DNA of 64,000 bases from Gp7-AA10 sp035636095 (GTDB lineage: Bacteria; Acidobacteriota; Thermoanaerobaculia; Gp7-AA8), in assembly GCA_035636095.1 (NCBI GenBank), contig DASPZU010000084.1, forward strand, positions 62,001-126,000, given 5' to 3'. Below are positions 1-8,703 of the stretch, one piece after another. How positions within the stretch are numbered: the first letter of the stretch is position 1; each line of letters starts with the position of its first letter. The notes beneath the pieces were generated by a model. That model was given only the letters and a program-made list of their open reading frames with translations, searched no databases and was not told the origin of the DNA. Position numbers and translations under genes: made by a program.

Positions 1-824
1 TCTTCCGGGTTCATCCGCAGCTCCTCGCGCACGCACTGAACGAGGATGTACTGCTCGGCGGGAACGCCGGCCTTGTCGATGTCGGGATACGACGGCGCCA
101 GTGCTCGCGCACGCGCCCGAATGATTTTCAACTTCAGCGTCAGAGAGTGCGTGTCGATGGTGGCGCGGCCGGACTCGCAAAGACGTCCGATGGCCAGGCG
201 GACCTGATCTGCCTTTCCAGCGATGGTCAGGCCGGCGCGATGCTTGATCGGATCGACCGCCTTCACGCTCGACCACACCACCTGCGTCTTGATCGAAATG
301 TCATCCGAAACCGACGGCAACTTGAATTGCAGTACGCCCGACGCGCCGGCGTTGAATTGGGCAAGCCCGCCGATGCGCGCGCCGCGCGCGCACAGATCTT
401 CGATCGCAACGCGCTCGTCATTCCACCGCGCATCGAGGTTGGGATCGACGAAGAAGCGATCGGCGCCGCGCAGCTCTTCGATTCGCGTGATGCGGCCGGC
501 GGCCTGAAGCGATCGAAGCACAGCTTGAAGAGTTTCGGGCGCGGCGTAGATGCGAGCACCCGAAATGAACTTGCCCGTGCGCACCGAATCGGCTTCCGTC
601 CACACAGTCATGGCTTCCACCGCGATCGGCGTCGGACGGCCCTCGATGACCAGACGCAGAACGGCTTTATGTCCCATCTCGAGTTGCTGCGTGTGCTTGA
701 AACGCGCGCCTTTGATCGAAATGTCGACCACCGAGACGATATTCGGCCCGAATTGCGCCGCCAGGGGGGGAGCAACTAGAAATCGGTCATTGGTTCGCAG
801 GCTGCGCGCCGCTGCCTCGTACAT
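1..824 (-). CDS. PilZ-domain protein, 3' part cut by window edge
   Basis: The minus strand reads open from an ATG at 824 to the left edge (about 274 codons) with no stop. The N-terminal part carries the PilZ signature for cyclic di-GMP binding: an Arg-rich segment (RSLRTNDR, residues 7-14) and then DISIKGARF about 25 residues later. After it comes a second module whose end lies outside the window and which I do not recognise. PilZ proteins are cytoplasmic c-di-GMP effectors. The start has no Shine-Dalgarno sequence; an upstream in-frame TTG is possible. The gene diverges from the HAD gene. The window also encodes a GGDEF-EAL protein, so c-di-GMP signalling fits this organism. Confidence 0.75.
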   Translation of the reverse strand, partial: MYEAAARSLRTNDRFLVAPPLAAQFGPNIVSVVDISIKGARFKHTQQLEMGHKAVLRLVIEGRPTPIAVEAMTVWTEADSVRTGKFISGARIYAAPETLQAVLRSLQAAGRITRIEELRGADRFFVDPNLDARWNDERVAIEDLCARGARIGGLAQFNAGASGVLQFKLPSVSDDISIKTQVVWSSVKAVDPIKHRAGLTIAGKADQVRLAIGRLCESGRATIDTHSLTLKLKIIRARARALAPSYPDIDKAGVPAEQYILVQCVREELRMNPE

Positions 825-893
825 ATCGATTTTTGGGAGGACCGACCCCAACGTATAACACGAAACGACTCGGTGGTGTGATATGGCTCACGC

Positions 894-1511
894 ATGAGGC
901 AGTTTGATGTCATCACTTTCGATTGTTACGGCACGCTCATCGACTGGCGGAGCGGTATCTGCGGGGCCTTCGTCGCCCAGGGTCTCGATGGTGATGCCTC
1001 CCTTCGCAAGTACAGCGAAATCGAGCCGATTGTTGAACGGGAGCAATATCGCTCGTACCGGGAAGTCCTGGGGGAAACGGCGTCGCGGATTGCGCCGGGC
1101 ATCAAGGCGAACTTCCTCGCGGACAGCCTGCCGTCGTGGAAACCATTCCCCGACACGAATCCCGCACTCGAGCGCCTCCGCGGCGCCGGCATTCGTCTCG
1201 GCATTCTCTCCAATGTCGATGACGACCTCCTGGCCGAAACCCGCAAACACTTCACAGTCGACTTCGATCTCCTGATCACGGCGCGGCAGGTGCGGTCGTA
1301 CAAACCGGGGCACGCGCATTTCCTGACCGCGCGGCAACGCATCGGCGACTCAAAGTGGCTTCACGCCGCGCAGAGCAACCTTCACGACATCGCGCCGGCG
1401 AGGGCCCTCGGGATCGCGAATGCGTGGATCAATCGCCACGCCGAAAAAGGCGGCCTCAGGCCGACCTACGAATTCCGTGACCTCAAAGGTCTCGCCGACG
1501 CCATGACGTGA
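894..1511 (+). CDS. HAD-superfamily hydrolase, 2-haloacid dehalogenase-like
   Basis: A 205-residue soluble protein with the HAD motifs in order: FDCYGTLID with nucleophile Asp10, a Ser-Asn motif (ILSNVDDD), a Lys motif (SYKPGHAHF) and an altered last motif (SNLHDIAPARALG). The arrangement resembles type II haloacid dehalogenases, which hydrolyse 2-haloacids through an aspartyl ester. Many such proteins are phosphatases, so the substrate cannot be named. No Shine-Dalgarno sequence precedes the start. The gene converges with the next one with no spacer: the TGA stop and the opposing stop together form TGATCA. Confidence 0.85.
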   Translation: MRQFDVITFDCYGTLIDWRSGICGAFVAQGLDGDASLRKYSEIEPIVEREQYRSYREVLGETASRIAPGIKANFLADSLPSWKPFPDTNPALERLRGAGIRLGILSNVDDDLLAETRKHFTVDFDLLITARQVRSYKPGHAHFLTARQRIGDSKWLHAAQSNLHDIAPARALGIANAWINRHAEKGGLRPTYEFRDLKGLADAMT

Positions 1512-2060
1512 TCAGAAGCGCCAGTTCACTCCGACCGAAGTCTTGAAGACCGAATCGTAGTACTCGTGATCGCCGAGGAGGGCTTTGCCGTCGAAGACGA
1601 GCCCGATGTGACGCAAATGAAACACGACTCCGCCGTTCAACTCCGGCGTCCATCGGTTTCGATATCCGAACATTGAGTCGACATGCGGCGCCGCGACATA
1701 TCGCATGCCCGCACCGAGGAACGGCGTCCATCGTGTGTCATTGACGAAGCGGTAGCGCGTGGTCAGGTCGATTGGATAGGTACGGAACCTGACCGGCGGC
1801 ACCTGATTGATGTAGCCGGTCTCGTCGACGACGTACGAGTAGCTGTTATGCCGTTCCGACGTCACCGATGCCTGAACGGAAAGGCGCGGTGTGAAAGCAG
1901 TTTCAAAGGCAACGCCGTAATCGGAATACCAATGTGTGCTTTGCGACGACGAGACAACCCCGAACTCGGAAAGAAAGACTGACAAACTGCTTCTGCTTTG
2001 CGCGAATGCAACAGGAGCAACGGAAAGAAGGATGATGATCAGCAGTCCGAGCTTACGCAT
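1512..2060 (-). CDS. small outer-membrane beta-barrel protein (copy 1)
   Basis: A 182-residue protein with a Sec signal peptide (MRKLGLLIIILLSVAPVAFAQ), then alternating beta-strand sequence rich in aromatics, ending in WRF as expected of a terminal outer-membrane strand recognised by BamA. Motifs such as RYRFVNDTRWTPFLGAGMRY match OmpW-like or porin-family barrels. AGGAGG lies just before the ATG. It is a tandem paralogue of the gene upstream at 2112-2678, sharing the pattern of a YRF/YHF..RW.P..G.GMR block, a GGVVF.LR block and a final G..WRF. The transported or bound ligand is unknown. Confidence 0.75.
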   Translation of the reverse strand: MRKLGLLIIILLSVAPVAFAQSRSSLSVFLSEFGVVSSSQSTHWYSDYGVAFETAFTPRLSVQASVTSERHNSYSYVVDETGYINQVPPVRFRTYPIDLTTRYRFVNDTRWTPFLGAGMRYVAAPHVDSMFGYRNRWTPELNGGVVFHLRHIGLVFDGKALLGDHEYYDSVFKTSVGVNWRF

Positions 2061-2111
2061 GTCTGATCCTCCTGATAGTGAGAGGTCAAGAGCGCCACAA
2101 GTTTCGCACCT

Positions 2112-2678
2112 TCAAAACCGCCAGTGAAGTCCGATCGACGCTTTAAACCCCGGGTCGCTGCGCAAACTGTTGTTGCCGATCAGTTGCTTCGCATCGAAAA
2201 GCACGCCGAGATGCGGACGGAGCTGGAAGACGACGCCTCCAGAGATTTCCGGATCCACCCGAAGTGACGTGTAACTGGTGAACGCGCCGCGCGCAAATTC
2301 GTGAATGTTGACCCATCGCATGCCGCCACCGAAATACGGCTTCCAGCGGCTTTCGGTCAGAAAGTGATAGCGCGCAGTCAGATCGAGAGGATTGGTGTAC
2401 ACCCCTACTCTTTCGAATTGAAAAGAACCGTCTGGAAGCGGTCGGTAGAGCGTGTAAGTTTCACGACTTATCGATGCCTGGACGGAGAACGCCGGCGAAA
2501 AAGCGTGGCTCATTGCGACGCCCACGCCGCCTTCGAGATGCGCGCCGGCACCGGAGCTTTGCCACCTCGATGGATTGGTCAGAAAAACTGAGAAGGTATT
2601 TCTGTCCTGCGCGAACACGCGCGGAACGATGAGGACAACCAACAGGAGAAAGAACGGTCGCTTTCGCATGTCGAACAC
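2112..2678 (-). CDS. small outer-membrane beta-barrel protein (copy 2)
   Basis: A 188-residue paralogue of the neighbouring barrel gene, with signal peptide (MFDMRKRPFFLLLVVLIVPRVFAQ), the block ESRWKPYFGGGMRW, the block EISGGVVFQLRPHLGVLFDAK and the terminal IGLHWRF strand. About 50 bp separate it from copy 1 and both face the same way, so they are probably co-transcribed and arose by tandem duplication. The sequences have diverged clearly, so the duplication is not recent. The translation start could also be the second Met (MRKRP), which would give a more typical signal peptide. Function beyond outer-membrane location is not visible. Confidence 0.72.
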   Translation of the reverse strand: MFDMRKRPFFLLLVVLIVPRVFAQDRNTFSVFLTNPSRWQSSGAGAHLEGGVGVAMSHAFSPAFSVQASISRETYTLYRPLPDGSFQFERVGVYTNPLDLTARYHFLTESRWKPYFGGGMRWVNIHEFARGAFTSYTSLRVDPEISGGVVFQLRPHLGVLFDAKQLIGNNSLRSDPGFKASIGLHWRF

Positions 2679-2730
2679 CCCCTGGTTTGTTCGACGCGTG
2701 CGTGCATGAAACGTTCCTCCGATGAGCTCG

Positions 2731-3909
2731 CTACAGACGCTCCACGATCATGGCGGCCGCCTCCCCACCGCCGATACAGATGGCAGCGAGACCGCGTTTC
2801 AGATTTCGGTCGGCGAGCGCGTAGAGCAGCGTCACCAGGATGCGCGCGCCGCTGGCTCCGATCGGATGCCCGAGCGCGACAGCGCCGCCGTTGACGTTGA
2901 GTTTCTCGTGCGGGATCTTCACGTCGGCCATGGCCGCCAGGGCGACCGCGGCAAAGGCCTCATTAACTTCGAATAAATCTATATCTTTAATTGTCATGTT
3001 TGCGCGCTCGAGCGCAATCTCGATCGACTTCGCCGGCGCGGTCGTGAACCATTCCGGCTCTTGCGCCGAGGTCGCCTGCGCGATGATCCTGGCCATGGGC
3101 TTCCAATTGTTCTTGTGCGCGTATTCCGCCGACGTCACGACCAGCGCCGCTGCGCCGTCGTTGATCTTCGACGAGTTGGCGGCCGTCACTGTTCCGCCAT
3201 CCTTCTGAAATGCCGGCTTGAGCGTCGGCATCTTGTCCAGCGGCGCGGCGAACGGCTCTTCGTCGTCGATGATCACCGCCGTTCCTTTTTTCGCGGGCAC
3301 TTCCACGACTGCGATCTCTTTTTTGAACTTGCCGTTCTTCACGGCATCCTGCGCGCGCCGGTACGATTCCAGCGAGAAGTTGTCCTGCTGCTCGCGCGTA
3401 AAGTTGTATTTCGATACGCACATCTCCGCGCAGTTGCCCATGTGCTTGTCGCCGTAGGGGTCCCACAAGCCGTCGTGGATCATCACGTCGATCATCTTTC
3501 CGTTGCCCATGCGGTAGCCGGTGCGCGCCTGTGTCAAGGCATAGGGCGCGTTCGACATCGACTCCATTCCCCCCGCGATGGCGATGTCGTACTCGCCGCA
3601 GCGAATGTCATTGGCGGCATACATCACCGACTTGAGACCCGAACCGCACACTTTGTTGACGGTCACGGCGCCGGCCGATACCGGGATCTCCGCGCCGATG
3701 GCGGCCTGGCGCGCGGGAGCCTGACCGATGGCCGCCTGCAGCACGTTTCCCATGATGACCTGCTGGATCTGGTCGGGCTGCACGTGGGAGTTTTCGAGCG
3801 CGCATTTGATCGCGATCGATCCGAGCTTTGGCGCGGACATTCCCGACAGCGTGCCCAGAAACGAGCCGATGGGGGTGCGCGCGCCGCCGAGAATCACGAT
3901 GTCCTTCAT
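2731..3909 (-). CDS. acetyl-CoA C-acetyltransferase (thiolase)
   Basis: A full-length thiolase of 392 residues. It condenses two acetyl-CoA to acetoacetyl-CoA, or cleaves 3-ketoacyl-CoA. Visible catalytic features are the nucleophilic Cys in VNKVCGSGLKSVM (near residue 88), NEAFA, the catalytic His in GGAVALGHPIGASGAR and the second Cys in AAICIGGGEAA near the C-terminus. The length and the biosynthetic-type motifs fit the AtoB/PhaA/ThlA class. GGAGACC precedes the ATG. It is divergent from the lysine transaminase gene, and a role in fatty acid, amino acid or butanoate-type metabolism is plausible. The segment encoding TIKDIDLFEVNEAF uses unusually AT-rich codons. Confidence 0.95.
   Translation of the reverse strand: MKDIVILGGARTPIGSFLGTLSGMSAPKLGSIAIKCALENSHVQPDQIQQVIMGNVLQAAIGQAPARQAAIGAEIPVSAGAVTVNKVCGSGLKSVMYAANDIRCGEYDIAIAGGMESMSNAPYALTQARTGYRMGNGKMIDVMIHDGLWDPYGDKHMGNCAEMCVSKYNFTREQQDNFSLESYRRAQDAVKNGKFKKEIAVVEVPAKKGTAVIIDDEEPFAAPLDKMPTLKPAFQKDGGTVTAANSSKINDGAAALVVTSAEYAHKNNWKPMARIIAQATSAQEPEWFTTAPAKSIEIALERANMTIKDIDLFEVNEAFAAVALAAMADVKIPHEKLNVNGGAVALGHPIGASGARILVTLLYALADRNLKRGLAAICIGGGEAAAMIVERL
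2961..3000 (-). other. AT-rich rare-codon island inside thiolase gene
   Basis: Only 9 of 40 bases are G or C in this stretch, within a gene that otherwise prefers C/G-ending codons. The encoded peptide (NMTIKDIDLFEVNEA) is a conserved thiolase active-site region, so the protein is normal and only codon choice deviates (ATA, TTA, AAA, GTT, AAT). Confidence 0.8.
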
Positions 3910-3970
3910 TACCAGGTCTCCTTACGCCGACTTGATACCATAGGCCAGCCCCTTGCTAGGAGCGAACTTC

Positions 3971-5326
3971 ATGCCCCTCTCCTCCATCACCGACCGCCGC
4001 ATCGTCATCCAGCCCGCCGAAGTCCACAGCGTGCTGGGACGGCACATGCTGGCCGACGGTTACGACATCGTCATGGACCTGAAAAAGTCGAAGGGCTCAT
4101 GGGTCTTCGACTCGAAACGCGGGCGGGCGGTTCTCGATTTCTTCACAAACTTCGCAACGTGTCCGATCGGCTACAACCATCCGCGGCTCGACACGCCGGA
4201 ATTTCGCGAGCGGCTGGCCGACGTCGCGCTGAACAAGCCCGCCAATTCCGACATCTTTACGACTTACTTCGCGGAATTTGTGGAGACCTTCGCGCGCCTG
4301 GCGGTGCCTCCCTCTCTGAACAAGCACATGTTCTTCATCGAGGGCGGCGCCCTCGGCATCGAGAACGCCATCAAGTCGGCCTTCGATTGGAAAATCCGAA
4401 AGAACTTCAGGAAGGGCTATTCCTCGGAGCGCGGCACGCAGATCATGCATCTGCGCGAAGCTTTTCACGGACGCACCGGCTATACCCTCTCGCTGACCAA
4501 CACCGCCGATCCGCGCAAGACCCAGTACTTCCCGAAGTTCGACTGGCCGCGCATCGACAATCCGAAAATTCAATTTCCGGCCACAGCGGAATCGCTGGCC
4601 GATGCCGCAAAGCGCGAGAAGACGGCGCTCGATCAGGCGAAAAAGTTCATCGCCGAGCGGAAAGACGACATCGCCGCTTTCATCATGGAGCCGATTCAGG
4701 GCGAAGGGGGCGACAATCACTTCCGCCCCGAGTTCTTCAAAGCCGTCCGCGCGCTGTGCGACGAAAACGACCTGCTCCTCATCTTCGACGAAGTGCAGAC
4801 CGGCGTCGGCCTGACTGGAAAAATGTGGGGCTTTCAGAATTTCGGCGTTGAACCGGACATGTTCACCTTCGGCAAGAAGACCCAGGTGTGCGGCTTCGCA
4901 TCGAACGATCGCATCCTCGAGATCGACGACAACGTCTTCACGGTCCGCTCGCGGATCAACTCGACCTGGGGCGGCAATCTGACCGACATGGTCCGCGCGC
5001 AGCGCTTCTTTGAAGTGATCGAGGAAGAGAATCTCGTCGACAACGCCGCCAAAGTCGGCGCCTATTTTGTCGGCGAGCTACAGCGGTTTGCGAGCGAATT
5101 TCCGCAACGCGTTTCCAACGTCCGCGGCCGCGGGCTGATGGCGGCCTTCGATCTGCCCAGCGGAGATCTGCGCGACCAGGCGATCAAGCTGATGCTGCAG
5201 CACGACGTCATGGTGCTGGCATCGGGACATCGATCGCTTCGCTTCCGTCCGCCGCTCAATCTCACCGTCGACGAAGCGACCGAGGGGATTCGGCGAATGG
5301 AGAAAGCACTGCAACACCTGGCGTGA
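3971..5326 (+). CDS. lat: L-lysine 6-transaminase
   Basis: A 451-residue class III PLP-dependent aminotransferase. It matches L-lysine epsilon-aminotransferase, which moves the epsilon-amino group of lysine to 2-oxoglutarate and yields 2-aminoadipate 6-semialdehyde/piperideine-6-carboxylate. Diagnostic stretches include FIEGGALGIENAIKSAFDWK, EPIQGEGGDNHFRPEFF, LLIFDEVQTGVG and FGKKTQVCGF, with the PLP-binding Lys in the last. The ATG at 3971 is preferred to an upstream alternative at 3953 because TAGGAG lies about 9 bases before it. It is the first gene of a run of overlapping genes, its stop lying within the GTGA start of the membrane protease gene. Role: lysine catabolism or osmolyte/antibiotic precursor formation. 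Confidence 0.93.
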   Translation: MPLSSITDRRIVIQPAEVHSVLGRHMLADGYDIVMDLKKSKGSWVFDSKRGRAVLDFFTNFATCPIGYNHPRLDTPEFRERLADVALNKPANSDIFTTYFAEFVETFARLAVPPSLNKHMFFIEGGALGIENAIKSAFDWKIRKNFRKGYSSERGTQIMHLREAFHGRTGYTLSLTNTADPRKTQYFPKFDWPRIDNPKIQFPATAESLADAAKREKTALDQAKKFIAERKDDIAAFIMEPIQGEGGDNHFRPEFFKAVRALCDENDLLLIFDEVQTGVGLTGKMWGFQNFGVEPDMFTFGKKTQVCGFASNDRILEIDDNVFTVRSRINSTWGGNLTDMVRAQRFFEVIEEENLVDNAAKVGAYFVGELQRFASEFPQRVSNVRGRGLMAAFDLPSGDLRDQAIKLMLQHDVMVLASGHRSLRFRPPLNLTVDEATEGIRRMEKALQHLA

Positions 5327-8300
5327 ACGAGCGGTTGACGCGGCGCGACTGGACCCTGATCGGAGTGTGCTGCGGCGTCGTCGCCCTGTCGCTCTTCATC
5401 ATCTTCAACTGGTTTTACGCCGCCTTTCCCGAGGCCTCCATCGACTTCCGCTACAACCGCGATTCGTCGCTTCCCATCGCGCGTATGGTCATCGAGGCGC
5501 AGCGGATCGACATTCGCGATTACAAGCACGCTGCGGTTTTCGACGGCGATGAAATCGCCAAGATTTTCCTCGAGCGCACGCTCGGGCTGTCCAATGCCAA
5601 CCGGATCATGCGGCGCGAAGTGCGGATCTGGTGGTGGCGTCACCGATGGTTCCGGCCGCTGCAGGAGGAAGAATTCCTGATCGATGTGGCGCCCACCGGC
5701 GAGATCGTGAGCTTTCTCGACCGGATCCCGGAGGATCGGGCGCTGCCGGCGATCGATCCCATCGCGGCGCGGCGTGCCGCCGAAGCATTCCTCGCTCGCA
5801 TCGGCGTCAAGCTTCCCGATCTGCAGCTGGTCGCACAAAGCGAGCGCGCGCTTCCGAATCGCGTGCAGCGGATCTTCACGTGGGACTCGCAGTCGATCCA
5901 TCCCGCCGGCGCGCCGTACCGGCACACCATCACGGTCGACGGCGATCGCGTCAGCAAATACGAGCAGCGCGTGCGCGTGCCCGATCAATGGCAGCGCGAT
6001 TACCACGAGATGCGATCGAAGAATCTGCTGGCGGGGCAAGTCGACTCGGTGCTGTTCATCATCACCATGGTGGCAGCGGTCGTCATCTTCATCACGCGCC
6101 TTCTTCGCGGCGACGTGCATGTACGGTTGCTGATCGGCATCGCGATCGCCAGCTTGATTCTGGTCGGCGGCACGACGCTGAATTCGCTGCCCATCGCCAT
6201 CGCCGGCTACGACACCAATACGTCGTACGCCGCATTTCTCACGCGCTTCGTCATTCTCAACGTCATCGGCGGAGGCATTGGCGTGGCGATGTTGCTGGCG
6301 GTCAGCGTCGGTTCGGGCGAAGTGCTGTATCGGGAACGGCTGCCGCAGCACCTCGCCATCCCGAAGCTTTGGCAGCGCAAGGCGCTGGCGTCGCGGCGCG
6401 TGTTTTTGTCGTTCGTCATCGGCTATGCCCTGGTCGCTTTCTTTCTGGCCTATCAGGTGGCGTTCTATCTGATTGCCGAGAAGTTCGGCGCGTGGTCGCC
6501 GGCCGAGGTGCCGTACGACGAGATGCTGAACACGGCCTTTCCGTGGATCGCCGTGCTCTTCGCAGGATTCTTTCCATCGCTCTCGGAAGAATTCATATCA
6601 CGCGCATTTTCAATACCATTTTTTGAGCGTATTTTTCGTAATAGAATAGTATCGATAATTATTGCCGGATTCATCTGGGGATTCGGTCACGCCACCTATC
6701 CCAATCAACCGTTCTTCATCCGCGGCCTGGAGGTCGGCCTGGGCGGCGTGCTCCTCGGATTTCTGCTCTTCCGGTTCGGCCTCCTGCCGCTGCTGATCTG
6801 GCACTACACCGTCGACGCGCTGTACACCGCGCTTCTCCTTTTCCGATCCGGAAACGCCTACTACGTCGTCTCGGCCGGCGTGGCCAGCCTCGGCTTCGCG
6901 ATTCCGATGTTGATCTCGATCGCCCTCTACATCCGCAATCGCGGATTCGTCCCCGACGACGATCTTTCCAACGCCTCGATCCCCATCCAACCGGCCCCCC
7001 AGCGCGCGCTGCGTGAAGCCCAACCGATCGCCTACCCACCCGCCCAGCCCGTGACACAGCGACGCCTGCTCGTCTGCGTCGGCGTGGTCGCGATCGCGAT
7101 TGTGCTGGCCTTCGCGCGTCCGGCTTCGGTCGATGACGTCGTCGATTACCGCATCGCCGGCGAACAGGCAAAACAGATTGCCGCTCCCTATCGAATCGGC
7201 GCGAAAACCGTCGCGGCGCCGGTGGAGGGATTCCGCTCCTGGGACTCCGGTTCGGGACGCGAGGACGGCGGAGGACCCGACGGATTCGACTCCGTGGCGG
7301 TCGATTACCTCTTTCATCACGGCATGCCGATCGCGAAGATCGCGGACGTCATGAAGACCAAGGTAACCGCCGCGACGTGGATGGTCCGCAGCTTCACTCC
7401 GCAGCAGAAAGATGAGACCTTCACCGAGGTCGATCCGAGGCAGTCGCGGGTGGTCGGCTATCACAAGTATCAGGACGAAAAGCGCGCCGGCGCACATCTC
7501 GATCAGAATCAGGGACTCGCGATTGCTCAGAACGCGTTTCGGCAATTCGGCGCCGACAACTCGAAGCTGGATTTGAAAGAAGCGCTGTCATTCCAGCAGC
7601 CGAATCGGCGCGATTGGCTGTTTCACTTTCAGGATCGAACGCCGCTGACCGCGGAGGGGTATCGAAGAGTCAGCGTGCGCGTGGCGGGCGATCAGGTCAC
7701 GCAATTCGCATCGACGATCAAGATTCCTGAACAGGCCTATCGCGATGAGGCCAAGACCACGCTGCTCAATGTAGTCCTGCTCGTGCTTCTCATCGCCGGC
7801 ATTCTTGGGCTGCTCGCGCTGACGGTCGCCGGTTTCGTCCTGGCGGCACGGAAGCATTTTCCATGGCGACGGCCGGCGCGATTGACTGCCATTCTGGCGA
7901 TCATTCCCATCGCGAATGCAGTCCTTCGATGGAAAAGCTCCATTTTTTTCTACAACACCGCCGAGGCGTGGGGAACGTTTGTGAGCAACCGGATCGTGGC
8001 CGCGATCGCTTTCACAGGAGTTCAGATCGGCCTGCTCTTCCTGGCGCTCTCCGGGATGGAAGCGGCGTATCCGCAGGGACTCGACTGGCTCCGCCGCGAA
8101 GGGCGCGCGCGGTTCGGCCGCTCCGCTCTGATCGCGGCCGTCACGGCCATGGGACTGCTGGTCATCCGAAAAATGCTTCTTCAGATGCTGGCGGTGGCGT
8201 TCCCGTCGATCGCATCGGCCGGCGGCGTGGACGTTCCGCAGGCGGTGAACGTGGCGTGGCCGGCGGTTCTCGACATCGGACAGGCTGCCATATTCGCGAT

Positions 8301-8703
8301 CGAGGGCTCGGCGGTCATTGCGCTTTTCGCGATCGCGCTGCGTGGAATGCCGCGGGCGGACCGATTCGCGGATCTGACCGCGATTCTCGCCGTTTTCTTT
8401 TTTGCGGTCGGGCTGAAGTACAACACCACGGCAGCCGAGGCGCCGATGGTGTTGTTGTCGTCGGTGACGGGGGCGCTACTGATCTGGTTCGTGGCGCGGT
8501 ACGTGTTGCGCGAAAACCTGCTGGCGTATCCGCTGGCCGTCGCCCTGGCAGTTCTCCTTGGAGACGCAGCGACGCTGCTGCAGAACCATCGGGGCGATTT
8601 GATCGTCAACGCCGTGGTCGACATCCTGGTCGCGATCGCGCTCATCGTGTGGATGGCTTACCCGACGCCTGCTGCAGTCGGCGCTCCACTCGAAAATGCC
8701 TGA
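5323..8703 (+). CDS. CPBP-family intramembrane glutamic protease with duplicated sensor-like domains
   Basis: A 1126-residue polytopic membrane protein. The CPBP (Rce1-like) active site is complete: Glu422-Glu423 and Arg427 in EEFISRAF, His456 in FIWGFGHATY, and His494/Asp498 in WHYTVDAL. An N-terminal helix is followed by a soluble domain (about residues 100-230, PepSY-like in feel). After the CPBP core there is a second helix and a second soluble domain (about 600-810) with similar sequence blocks (YRHTITVDGDRVSKYEQ near 210 versus YRRVSVRVAGDQVTQFAST near 780), then further membrane helices. The protein therefore looks like an internal duplication in which only the first half kept the protease core. 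The GTG start overlaps the preceding stop by 4 bp. Substrate unknown. Confidence 0.85.
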   Translation: MNERLTRRDWTLIGVCCGVVALSLFIIFNWFYAAFPEASIDFRYNRDSSLPIARMVIEAQRIDIRDYKHAAVFDGDEIAKIFLERTLGLSNANRIMRREVRIWWWRHRWFRPLQEEEFLIDVAPTGEIVSFLDRIPEDRALPAIDPIAARRAAEAFLARIGVKLPDLQLVAQSERALPNRVQRIFTWDSQSIHPAGAPYRHTITVDGDRVSKYEQRVRVPDQWQRDYHEMRSKNLLAGQVDSVLFIITMVAAVVIFITRLLRGDVHVRLLIGIAIASLILVGGTTLNSLPIAIAGYDTNTSYAAFLTRFVILNVIGGGIGVAMLLAVSVGSGEVLYRERLPQHLAIPKLWQRKALASRRVFLSFVIGYALVAFFLAYQVAFYLIAEKFGAWSPAEVPYDEMLNTAFPWIAVLFAGFFPSLSEEFISRAFSIPFFERIFRNRIVSIIIAGFIWGFGHATYPNQPFFIRGLEVGLGGVLLGFLLFRFGLLPLLIWHYTVDALYTALLLFRSGNAYYVVSAGVASLGFAIPMLISIALYIRNRGFVPDDDLSNASIPIQPAPQRALREAQPIAYPPAQPVTQRRLLVCVGVVAIAIVLAFARPASVDDVVDYRIAGEQAKQIAAPYRIGAKTVAAPVEGFRSWDSGSGREDGGGPDGFDSVAVDYLFHHGMPIAKIADVMKTKVTAATWMVRSFTPQQKDETFTEVDPRQSRVVGYHKYQDEKRAGAHLDQNQGLAIAQNAFRQFGADNSKLDLKEALSFQQPNRRDWLFHFQDRTPLTAEGYRRVSVRVAGDQVTQFASTIKIPEQAYRDEAKTTLLNVVLLVLLIAGILGLLALTVAGFVLAARKHFPWRRPARLTAILAIIPIANAVLRWKSSIFFYNTAEAWGTFVSNRIVAAIAFTGVQIGLLFLALSGMEAAYPQGLDWLRREGRARFGRSALIAAVTAMGLLVIRKMLLQMLAVAFPSIASAGGVDVPQAVNVAWPAVLDIGQAAIFAIEGSAVIALFAIALRGMPRADRFADLTAILAVFFFAVGLKYNTTAAEAPMVLLSSVTGALLIWFVARYVLRENLLAYPLAVALAVLLGDAATLLQNHRGDLIVNAVVDILVAIALIVWMAYPTPAAVGAPLENA
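6608..6663 (+). other. AT-rich rare-codon island inside CPBP protease gene
   Basis: 13 of 56 bases are G or C. The stretch starts just after the catalytic EExxxR motif and encodes FSIPFFERIFRNRIVSIII with codons such as ATA, AGA, GTA, CGT and AAT that are rare in the rest of the gene. The reading frame is intact. Confidence 0.8.

Noticed and set aside
3061..4851. 596-codon plus-strand open frame across thiolase and transaminase
   Set aside because: It is antisense to thiolase in its first part and out of frame with the transaminase in the rest; Arg/His-rich translation is typical of a shadow frame in GC-rich DNA.
5062..6351. 429-codon minus-strand frame over the transaminase and CPBP genes
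   Set aside because: It spans two real plus-strand genes and their overlap; composition is that of a shadow frame.
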